From: Anaerolineae bacterium CG2_30_58_95 | Lineage (GTDB): Bacteria > Chloroflexota > Anaerolineae > Anaerolineales > Villigracilaceae | Assembly (NCBI GenBank): GCA_001872165.1 | Contig: MNXK01000001.1 | Location: 1-5,216 of the forward strand | Length of the DNA stretch: 5,216 nt | Reading direction: 5' to 3' | Part shown: positions 1-5,216 of the stretch, in pieces | Layout of the letters: every line of letters starts with the position of its first letter | Position numbering within the stretch: the stretch's first letter is position 1 | The notes under the pieces: model-generated | Database searches by the model: none | What the model was told of the DNA's origin: nothing | The model's input: only the letters and a program-made list of their open reading frames with translations | Made by a program: the position numbers and the translations under genes

Positions 1-2943
1 GTGCTGTGCCGCGGCACACCCGACCATGGTTATGGCTGCACGCGGCCTTCGATTTCCCCGGCTTATATCCAGAATAACCAGCATCCCAACATCCAGATCT
101 TGACCAACACGCGCATCGTGGACGTGGCCGGGGAGGCGGGCGATTTCAGCGTTTCGCTGCGCCAGGAGCCGCGCTACGTGGACATTCTGCGCTGCATCAA
201 CTGCAACCTGTGCGCCGAGGCCTGCCCGGTGGAACTGCCCGATTCCTACCAGTTGGGGATGACCAAGCGCAAGGCGGCCTACAAGACCGCGCCCCGCGCC
301 GCTCCGGACGCTTACTGCATTGACAAAGGCCCATACTGCGACGACTGCGGCAAGTGCGAGAAGGTCTGTCCCACCAAGGCTATTGACTTGAACGAGCAGC
401 CGCGCCTGCTTTCAGTGGATGTGGGTGCCATCATCCTGGCGCTCGGCTTCCAGGTATACGATGCGACCCGGCTGGAAGAACTTGGCCACGGACGGTATCC
501 CAACGTGTTGTCAGCAATGCAGTACGAACGCCTAGCCTCCCGCTCCGGCCCGACCGAGGGGCTGGTCGTGCGCCTCTCGGACAATCGTCCCCCGAAATCC
601 ATCGCCTGGCTGCAGTGCATCGGTTCGCGCGACCAAGAAAACGAATTCTGCTCCTCTATTTGCTGTATGTACGCCACCAAGGAAGCCATCCTTGCCAAGC
701 AGCGCCTCAAGGATGTGGCGTGCAGCGTCTTCATCATGGATGAGCGCGCCTTCAACAAGGAATACAGTGCATACTTTGATAAAGCACGAAATACCCATAA
801 GATCGAATACAACCGCTGCCGCGTCTCCGCCATCCGCGAAGACCCCGAAACGCATGATTTGATATTACATTACGCAGAGGCTAACGGCCAACTGCACCAG
901 GAACGCTTCGAGATGGTGGTGCTGGCGATCGGCCTGCAGCCGCCCGAATCGGCTGCGCAGCTTTCCCAAATCCTCGACATCGAACTGAATAAGTACGGCT
1001 TCTGCACCACGGATAAATTCGCGCCGCTGCAAACCTCGCGGCCGGGAGTGTTTGTCTGTGGGGCATTTTCCAGCCCGAAGGAGATCGTCGAAACCATCAT
1101 TGATGCCAGCGGTGCAGCGGCCGAGGTGATGCGCCTGCTCAATGACCGGCTGAATACCTATGAGTATTCCCGCGCCGCGCCATTCCTCTCGACGAACGGC
1201 CTGCCGCCGGAGCGCGATGTCACCGGCGAGCAGCCGAAAGCAGGCGTCTTTGCCTGCACCTGCGGCGGCACCATCAGCGAATACATTGATCTGCAGATGC
1301 TTGTCCGCAAGGCGGGAGAATGGCCGGACGTAGCTGTCGCTGAAGTGATCGAATACGCTTGTTTTCCTGAAATGCTGGAATACATTCAGGATAAGATCAG
1401 GGACGAGAATCTCAATCGCGTAGTGGTGGTAGCCTGCTCGAACCGCACACACGATTCGCTTTTCCAGCGCATGGTGCGGCAGGCTGGACTCAATCCCTAT
1501 TTGCTCGAGCTCGTCAATATGCGCGAGCAATGTACGCGCGTTCACAAAAACCAGCGCGATCAGGCCAATCGTAAGGCAATTGAATTGACGCGCCTGGCAG
1601 TGGGACGGGTAATGACCGCGAAACCGGTTTACAAGGAGAAAATGCCCTGTGTGCCGGCTGCGCTGGTCATCGGCGGAGGCGTCTCGGGCATGACGGCTGC
1701 GCTGGCGATTGCTGATTCTGGCTACGATGTGCATCTCATCGAGCGCGAGGAGCGTCTCGGCGGTAATTTATTGGATTTGTATTACGTGGCCGAGGGCTAT
1801 AATCCGCAGCGCCTCTTACGCGACCTGGTCAATCGTGTGCGCTCTCACCAACGGATTTCCACACATATCCGTACTGAACTCGTTCATCATAGTGGACACG
1901 TCGGCGATTTCAAATCGGAGTTACAGGCCCATCGCCCGGATGGCACAATCGAACGGTTCACTGTCAGCCATGGCGCGACCATCGTCGCCACCGGGGGCCG
2001 CGAGACCCGCGAACATCCGCTGCTGCGACTGGACGGCGTCATCACCCAGCGCGAATTGGAGGAGAAAATCATCCACCACCCGGAGGAGATCGCCGCGCTC
2101 AAGGATGTGGTCATGATCCAATGCGCCCGTCCGATCGGCGCGCCGGATTACTGTTCGCGGGTGTGCTGCACGAACACGATGAAGAACGCCATCCGGCTCA
2201 AATTGTTCAATCCGAACTGCCGGGTGACCGTGCTTTATAAAAATATAGTCACTTATGGTTTTCGCGAGGAATACTACACCGAAGCGCGCCGCTTGGGCGT
2301 CATTTTCATGCGCTATGTGGATGAGCAGCCGCCGCAGGTCTTCCGCGTCGTCGGCGAACAATTGCACGTGGGTGTCCGTGATATGACGCTGGATAAATGG
2401 ATAACCCTGCCTGCTGACATGGTAACGCTGAGCATGTCTATTGCGCCCTCTGTCGGCGCAGCGGAGTTGGCGCGCATACTGCGCGTGCCGCTTTCCTCTG
2501 AAGGCTTCTTCGAGGAAGCGCAGTTAAAGCTGCGCCCGATGGATTTCATGCGCGAGGGCATCTTCCTGGCTGGAATGGCGCACTACCCCAAATTTATTGA
2601 GGAATCCATCAGCCATGCGCTGGCGGCGGCTGCCCGTGCCCTGACGCTGCTCTCGCAGGAATCGCTCTGGCTGGGCGGGGTGGTGGCGCAGGTTGACCCG
2701 GACAAGTGCGTTGGCTGCCTGACCTGCACGCGCACCTGCCCATTCCAGATCCCGCAGGTTGTCCAGTTCGAGGGGCGCGTGGGCGTCGGCGGGCTGGGCG
2801 GCGCGGCGTGGATTGACCCGGCTCAATGTCAGGGCTGCGGCACGTGCACTGGCGAATGCCCTGCCAATGCCATCCAATTGATCAATTACACGGATGAGCA
2901 AATGATGTTGCGTTCCATTCAAGGTTTGGGCGCATGGCACTAA
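1..2943 (+). CDS. hdrA: Tandem double HdrA-like FAD/iron-sulfur protein (5'-truncated)
   Basis: This is a CoB-CoM heterodisulfide reductase subunit A-like flavoprotein, a cytoplasmic electron-distribution subunit. The 980 visible codons hold two HdrA modules. Module 1 (about residues 1-395) lacks its N-terminal FAD-binding start because the window cuts it. It carries an inserted ferredoxin with C65/C68/C71/C75 and C113/C116/C119/C123, the HdrA pattern C206...C217-x3-C221-C222, and the FAD end motif GVFVCGAF (349-356). Module 2 begins with the HdrA N-terminal domain (C419-T-C421-G-G, C454, C479, C511). It continues with an FAD Rossmann motif G558-x-G560-x2-G563, a second C708...C718-x3-C722-C723 motif, and a C-terminal two-cluster ferredoxin (C903/906/909/913 and C943/946/949/953). 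Module 2 has no inserted ferredoxin and module 1 has no C-terminal one. The GTG at base 1 falls mid-domain and is unlikely to be the true start. The mvhD-like partner follows 53 bases downstream. HdrA family membership is firm; the bifurcating role is inferred. Confidence 0.93.
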   Translation: MLCRGTPDHGYGCTRPSISPAYIQNNQHPNIQILTNTRIVDVAGEAGDFSVSLRQEPRYVDILRCINCNLCAEACPVELPDSYQLGMTKRKAAYKTAPRAAPDAYCIDKGPYCDDCGKCEKVCPTKAIDLNEQPRLLSVDVGAIILALGFQVYDATRLEELGHGRYPNVLSAMQYERLASRSGPTEGLVVRLSDNRPPKSIAWLQCIGSRDQENEFCSSICCMYATKEAILAKQRLKDVACSVFIMDERAFNKEYSAYFDKARNTHKIEYNRCRVSAIREDPETHDLILHYAEANGQLHQERFEMVVLAIGLQPPESAAQLSQILDIELNKYGFCTTDKFAPLQTSRPGVFVCGAFSSPKEIVETIIDASGAAAEVMRLLNDRLNTYEYSRAAPFLSTNGLPPERDVTGEQPKAGVFACTCGGTISEYIDLQMLVRKAGEWPDVAVAEVIEYACFPEMLEYIQDKIRDENLNRVVVVACSNRTHDSLFQRMVRQAGLNPYLLELVNMREQCTRVHKNQRDQANRKAIELTRLAVGRVMTAKPVYKEKMPCVPAALVIGGGVSGMTAALAIADSGYDVHLIEREERLGGNLLDLYYVAEGYNPQRLLRDLVNRVRSHQRISTHIRTELVHHSGHVGDFKSELQAHRPDGTIERFTVSHGATIVATGGRETREHPLLRLDGVITQRELEEKIIHHPEEIAALKDVVMIQCARPIGAPDYCSRVCCTNTMKNAIRLKLFNPNCRVTVLYKNIVTYGFREEYYTEARRLGVIFMRYVDEQPPQVFRVVGEQLHVGVRDMTLDKWITLPADMVTLSMSIAPSVGAAELARILRVPLSSEGFFEEAQLKLRPMDFMREGIFLAGMAHYPKFIEESISHALAAAARALTLLSQESLWLGGVVAQVDPDKCVGCLTCTRTCPFQIPQVVQFEGRVGVGGLGGAAWIDPAQCQGCGTCTGECPANAIQLINYTDEQMMLRSIQGLGAWH

Positions 2944-2953
2944 TGTTAGTATT

Positions 2954-2979
2954 GCGCCACGCAGCTTGCGGAGTGGCGC
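2954..2979 (+). promoter_or_regulatory. Intergenic hairpin between the hdrA-like and mvhD-like genes
   Basis: GCGCCAC (2954-2960) and GTGGCGC (2973-2979) are perfect 7-bp inverted arms around a 12-base loop. The loop contains a small nested GCA/TGC pairing. Only three T residues follow, so it is a poor intrinsic terminator. It lies 11 bases after the upstream stop codon and 17 bases before the mvhD-like start. Likely roles are mRNA stabilisation, processing, or adjustment of the expression ratio of the two genes; none is shown by the sequence alone. Confidence 0.4.
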
Positions 2980-2996
2980 TTTGTGATGAGTGAGAT

Positions 2997-3500
2997 ATGA
3001 CAAAAGAACTCGAAACGAAATTCGAGCCAGAGATTACTGCCTTTTACTGCATCTATTGCGGCTACATGGCGGCGGATACGGCTGGCGCGCTGCAGGTACA
3101 GTATCCGGCTAACGTCAAGTTCGTGCGCATGCCCTGCACCGGCAAGACCGACGTGCGCTACCTGCTGGAGGCATTCGAGCAAGGCGCAGACGGGGTCTAC
3201 ATCGTTGCCTGTCCAATCGGCAATTGCCATCACGTGCGCGGCAACGAGCGCGGCCGCGCCCGGATGCAGCGCGCTAAGAAAATCTTGGATGAAATCGGGC
3301 TGGGCGGCGAGCGTCTGGACATGTTCTTCATGTCCGGCAGCCAGGCGCAGGCGTATGCGAATGCTGCGAAAACGATGACGGAGCGCGTGCGCAAGTTAGG
3401 ACCAAACCCGCTCAAGTTGCAGATTGAAGGTCAAAAGTTGATGGTCGAAGAGTCGGAAGATGAGGTCGAGTTCCGCGGCAGGCGACAGAAGGAAGGATGA
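2997..3500 (+). CDS. mvhD: MvhD/FlpD-family hydrogenase iron-sulfur (delta) subunit
   Basis: This small cytoplasmic [2Fe-2S] protein (FlpD/MvhD family) normally passes electrons from a hydrogenase, formate dehydrogenase or NAD(P)H module to HdrA. The 167 residues show the family cysteines in order: C18-x2-C21 in FYCIYCGY, C47 in RMPCTGK, and C72/C77 in VACPIGNCHH. They also show the usual QYP and GADGVYIVAC segments. The length is slightly above the roughly 140-residue core because of a charged tail, EESEDEVEFRGRRQKEG, at the C-terminus. The ATG at 2997 is chosen because the family core starts soon after it. Upstream is only a weak purine-rich stretch (GATGAG, 2985-2990). Its first bases, ATGA, overlap the stop of a four-codon frame MSEI beginning at 2986, so coupled initiation is possible. 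The stop codon lies inside a GGATGAA repeat unit (3495-3501). It sits between two HdrA-type genes, its expected partners. Family assignment is confident. Confidence 0.93.
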   Translation: MTKELETKFEPEITAFYCIYCGYMAADTAGALQVQYPANVKFVRMPCTGKTDVRYLLEAFEQGADGVYIVACPIGNCHHVRGNERGRARMQRAKKILDEIGLGGERLDMFFMSGSQAQAYANAAKTMTERVRKLGPNPLKLQIEGQKLMVEESEDEVEFRGRRQKEG

Positions 3501-3522
3501 AAGCGGAAAGATGAAGGATGAA
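3493..3522 (+). repeat. GGATGAA-type dispersed repeat, intergenic copy
   Basis: Two GGATGAA units (3495-3501 and 3516-3522) flank AGCGGAAAGAT. The first 19 bases (3493-3511) recur exactly at 4852-4870 inside the third gene. The first unit supplies the TGA stop of the mvhD-like gene, and the ATG following the spacer opens the duplicated-tail reading frame. In this orientation a run of three heptamers contains TGA in every frame, so the element acts as an all-frame stop. Confidence 0.75.
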
Positions 3523-3579
3523 ATTATCGAAGAGGATGAGGATTTTGCCTTCAAAGGTCGCCGCAAGAAAAAAGGATGA
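3511..3579 (+). other. 22-codon frame duplicating the MvhD C-terminal tail
   Basis: A short reading frame from ATG 3511 to TGA 3577-3579 ends in EEDEDFAFKGRRKKKG. The mvhD-like protein just upstream ends in EESEDEVEFRGRRQKEG. Both are an acidic stretch, then F-x-G-R-R, a lysine-rich end, glycine and TGA within a GGATGAA unit. It lies in a different frame (+1 relative to mvhD), and that frame is open back to 3460, so a +1 shift near 3481-3497 would fuse it to MvhD. The possible SD-like GGA (3505-3507) is too close to the ATG for efficient initiation. Candidate explanations are a tandem duplication of the tail, a remnant of a second mvhD-like gene, or the original MvhD end displaced by repeat insertion or an indel. 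I do not claim it is translated. Confidence 0.5.
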
Positions 3580-3587
3580 AGGATGAA
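3574..3587 (+). repeat. Two tandem GGATGAA heptamers
   Basis: Two perfect head-to-tail GGATGAA units sit at the end of the duplicated-tail frame and include its TGA stop. With the two preceding A residues they are complementary over 16 bases to the heptamer array at 3708-3737. Confidence 0.8.
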
Positions 3588-3640
3588 ATTGCTGTGGATT
3601 TACCCGCAGTGACACATTAGAGTCAGTAATAGAATTGCCA

Positions 3641-3645
3641 AAGGA
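3641..3645 (+). promoter_or_regulatory. Ribosome binding site of the HdrA-GltD hybrid gene
   Basis: AAGGA lies six bases before ATG 3652 and resembles a Shine-Dalgarno site. It is the best translation-initiation signal in the gap and supports ATG 3652 over the TTG at 3736 or GTG at 3751, which are preceded by repeat sequence or coding bases without such a signal. Confidence 0.6.
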
Positions 3646-3651
3646 TAAGAT

Positions 3652-5216
3652 ATGCGAGCGCAGGCGAGAAGCAAAGCAGATGAGAGCAACAAGCCGAGGG
3701 ATGATTCTTCATCCTTCATCCTTCATCCTTCATCCTTGCCCGTCGGCGCCGTGCTGGTCGTTGGCGGTGGCATCGCGGGGATGCAGTCCGCGCTCGATTT
3801 GGCCGAACAGGGCTTCAAGGTCTATCTCGTCGAGAAGCAGTCGGCCATCGGCGGACACATGGCACAGTTGGATAAAACTTTCCCGACCAACGACTGCGCC
3901 ATGTGCACCATCTCGCCGAGGCTGGTCGAAACTGGGCGCCATCCGAATATCGAAATCCTGACCAATACCGAAGTCGAAAGCGTCACGGGACAGGCGGGCG
4001 ATTTCACCGTCACGGTTTTGCGCCAGCCGCGCTATATCGAGACCAGCAAGTGCATCGCCTGCGGCGACTGCGTCAAAGTGTGCCCGGTCATTGTCCCGGA
4101 TTCGTTCAATGAGGGGCTTGCGCCACGCCGCGCGGCCTATAAACTCTACCCGCAGGCGGTGCCGAACGCTTTCGCCATCGAGAAGCGCGGCATCTCTCCC
4201 TGCCGCGACGCCTGCCCCGCTCATCAACGCGCCCAGGGCTACATCGCTCTGATTCGCGAGGGACGTTGGGCGGACGCGCTGCGCGTCATCAAAATGGACA
4301 ATCCCTTCCCTGGCATTTGCGGGCGTATCTGTAACCATCGCTGCGAGACGGCTTGCAATCGCGCCCAGGTGGATGAGCCGATCAACATCCGCGCCCTCAA
4401 GCGCTTCGTCACCGATAAAGTTTATGCCGAGCCTCGCCAGCCGGTGGAAAAGGTCGAAATCAAATATCTTGATAAGCGCGTTGCCATCCTCGGCGCCGGG
4501 CCGTGCGGATTGACCGCTGCGCAGGATATTATCCGCGAGGGCTATCCCGTCACCATCTTCGAGGCCATGCCTGTGGCGGGTGGGATGTTGCGCCTGGGCG
4601 TGCCCGAATTCCGTCTGCCTGCCGGGATCATCGAGCGCGAGGTGGCGGACATTACCGACCTGGGCGTTGAACTGCGCCTCAATACTCCTGTAACAAACCT
4701 GGATGACATTTTCGATGAGGGCTTTTCTTCGGTGCTGATTGCCGTCGGCGCGCACGAGGGCGTGCGGCTGCCCATCCCGGGCGCAAACCTGGACGGGGTT
4801 ATCATCAACACGCATTTTCTACGGGATGTGCGGCTTGGAAAATACGAAACAAAGGATGAAAGCGGAAAGAATGTTCTCGTTCTCGGCGGCGGGAACGTCG
4901 CCATTGACGTGGCGCGCTCTGCCGTGCGCCTGGGCTGCAAGGTCACGATGGCCTGCTTGGAAAGCCGCGTGGGAATGCCCGCCCACGCGTGGGAGATCAA
5001 AGCCGCGCTCGACGAAGGCATTGAAATCTACAACGACCGCACATTCGAAGCCGTTCTTGGCGATGAAAATGGGCGTGTGCGCGGCGTGGAGTGCATGTCG
5101 GTGGCCTCGTTCTCCTTCGACGAGGCTGGCAGGCTCTCGGTCGAGAAGGCGCCGGATTCCAATCACGTTATTCCGTGCGACACGGTCATCTTTTCGGTCG
5201 GCCAGCGCGCCGGCCT
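3652..5216 (+). CDS. HdrA-GltD hybrid FAD/iron-sulfur NAD(P)H oxidoreductase (3'-truncated)
   Basis: This frame stays open to the window edge (521 codons visible). Residues 1-28 are a low-complexity extension made partly of the TTCATCC repeat (SSSFILHPSS). Homology seems to begin at PVGAVLVVGGGIAG (30-43). The HdrA FAD domain has G38-x-G40-x2-G43, E61 at the end of the second strand, the C82-A-M-C85 motif, and one ferredoxin cluster (C134/C137/C140/C144). At the expected second cluster it changes to a GltD-type domain: C184-x3-C188-P, C223-x3-C227-x3-C231-x3-C235, FAD motif G281-x-G283-x2-G286, GGMLRLGVPEFRLP (310-323), and NAD(P) motif G412-G-G-N-V-A-I-D (412-419). It probably exchanges electrons between NAD(P)H and the HdrA/MvhD chain, as a soluble cytoplasmic protein. 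The missing 3' end should show whether the rest of HdrA resumes. Domain calls are confident; the electron route is inferred. Confidence 0.9.
   Translation, partial: MRAQARSKADESNKPRDDSSSFILHPSSLPVGAVLVVGGGIAGMQSALDLAEQGFKVYLVEKQSAIGGHMAQLDKTFPTNDCAMCTISPRLVETGRHPNIEILTNTEVESVTGQAGDFTVTVLRQPRYIETSKCIACGDCVKVCPVIVPDSFNEGLAPRRAAYKLYPQAVPNAFAIEKRGISPCRDACPAHQRAQGYIALIREGRWADALRVIKMDNPFPGICGRICNHRCETACNRAQVDEPINIRALKRFVTDKVYAEPRQPVEKVEIKYLDKRVAILGAGPCGLTAAQDIIREGYPVTIFEAMPVAGGMLRLGVPEFRLPAGIIEREVADITDLGVELRLNTPVTNLDDIFDEGFSSVLIAVGAHEGVRLPIPGANLDGVIINTHFLRDVRLGKYETKDESGKNVLVLGGGNVAIDVARSAVRLGCKVTMACLESRVGMPAHAWEIKAALDEGIEIYNDRTFEAVLGDENGRVRGVECMSVASFSFDEAGRLSVEKAPDSNHVIPCDTVIFSVGQRAG
3708..3735 (+). 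repeat. Four tandem TTCATCC heptamers within the N-terminus of the hybrid gene
   Basis: Four perfect TTCATCC units occur head to tail, preceded by a partial ATTC. They are the reverse complement of the GGATGAA units at 3495-3587. Because seven is not a multiple of three, every forward frame reads the same cyclic peptide FILHPSS with no stop. In the frame of the third gene they encode part of SSSFILHPSSL (residues 19-29). Confidence 0.9.
4852..4870 (+). repeat. In-frame copy of the 19-bp repeat inside the GltD-like domain
   Basis: AAGGATGAAAGCGGAAAGA is identical to 3493-3511. Here it is read in frame as KDESGK (residues 401-406), just before the NAD(P)-binding strand NVLVLGGGN. This is the surface linker between the FAD half and the nucleotide-binding Rossmann fold, where a short insertion would be tolerated. 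The single heptamer is phased so that its TGA is out of frame. Confidence 0.75.

Larger units (their letters stand above)
3572..3737 (+). promoter_or_regulatory. Long-range inverted repeat enclosing the start of the third gene
   Basis: The arm AAGGATGAAGGATGAA (3572-3587) is the exact reverse complement of 3722-3737. The 134-base loop contains the ribosome binding site (about 3641-3645) and the ATG (3652) of the third gene. A second partial arm at 3510-3522 could compete for the same array over 13 bases. An RNA stem here could influence translation of the third gene. The arms belong to a mobile-looking repeat family, so the pairing may be incidental. Confidence 0.35.

Noticed and set aside
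1..3. GTG as the true start of the double HdrA gene
   Set aside because: The sequence begins in the middle of the HdrA FAD domain, without its GxGxxG motif, so the gene must start upstream of the window.
865..1734. 289-codon reverse-strand frame
   Set aside because: It is antisense to the hdrA-like gene across conserved HdrA domains and shows no independent motif support.
3046..3062. Selenocysteine in place of a cluster cysteine in MvhD or HdrA
   Set aside because: The expected positions are TGC or TGT cysteine codons, with no in-frame TGA followed by conserved sequence.
3589..3651. Promoter for the third gene
   Set aside because: The stretch is somewhat AT-richer, but I found no convincing -35/-10 pair with proper spacing.
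3708..3735. Possible CRISPR array
   Set aside because: The units are contiguous 7-base repeats with no spacers, so this is a simple tandem repeat.
3635..3961. Forward 108-codon frame containing the heptamer repeat
   Set aside because: It overlaps the real gene in another frame. It stays open through the repeat because TTCATCC has no stop in any frame, and the rest shows no family features.
3730..4815. 361-codon reverse-strand frame
   Set aside because: It lies wholly antisense to the well-supported HdrA-GltD gene, has no recognisable family motifs, and is explained by codon bias of a GC-rich gene.

Overview
The window holds three co-directional genes on the + strand. All belong to the heterodisulfide-reductase (Hdr) type of flavin and iron-sulfur electron-transfer machinery. 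Coding density is high, codon use looks moderately GC-rich, and intergenic gaps are short (53 and 151 bases), which is consistent with one operon. Both outer genes run off the window. No RNA genes, insertion sequences, CRISPR arrays or convincing promoters were seen.

Layout: (1) bases 1-2943, the 3' part of a very large HdrA-like gene encoding two HdrA modules in tandem. (2) Bases 2997-3500, a small MvhD/FlpD-type iron-sulfur protein, the usual partner that feeds electrons into HdrA. (3) Bases 3501-3651, a gap full of short GGATGAA repeats that also contains a 22-codon reading frame resembling a second copy of the MvhD C-terminal tail. (4) Bases 3652-5216, the 5' part of a third flavoprotein. 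It starts as HdrA but switches, at the place of HdrA's second inserted ferredoxin cluster, into a GltD/NfnB-like NAD(P)H oxidoreductase module.

Inferred joint role: a cytoplasmic complex in which the HdrA-GltD hybrid exchanges electrons with NAD(P)H, MvhD acts as a [2Fe-2S] wire, and the double HdrA distributes electrons through flavin and several [4Fe-4S] clusters, perhaps by electron bifurcation or confurcation with ferredoxin. No HdrB, HdrC, hydrogenase or formate dehydrogenase subunit is visible, so the physiological donor and acceptor are unknown from this window.

Organism: probably an anaerobic or facultatively anaerobic bacterium. The HdrA-MvhD-HdrA/GltD layout and the genome-litter TTCATCC repeats (peptide FILHPSS) recall uncultured Chloroflexota such as Anaerolineae. 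This is a low-confidence impression, and Desulfobacterota or other anaerobes are not excluded.

The most unusual material is the repeat family. The same heptamer/19-mer sequence ends the mvhD gene, ends the duplicated tail, builds the N-terminus of the third gene (in the opposite orientation), and appears in frame inside the NAD(P)-binding half of the third protein.
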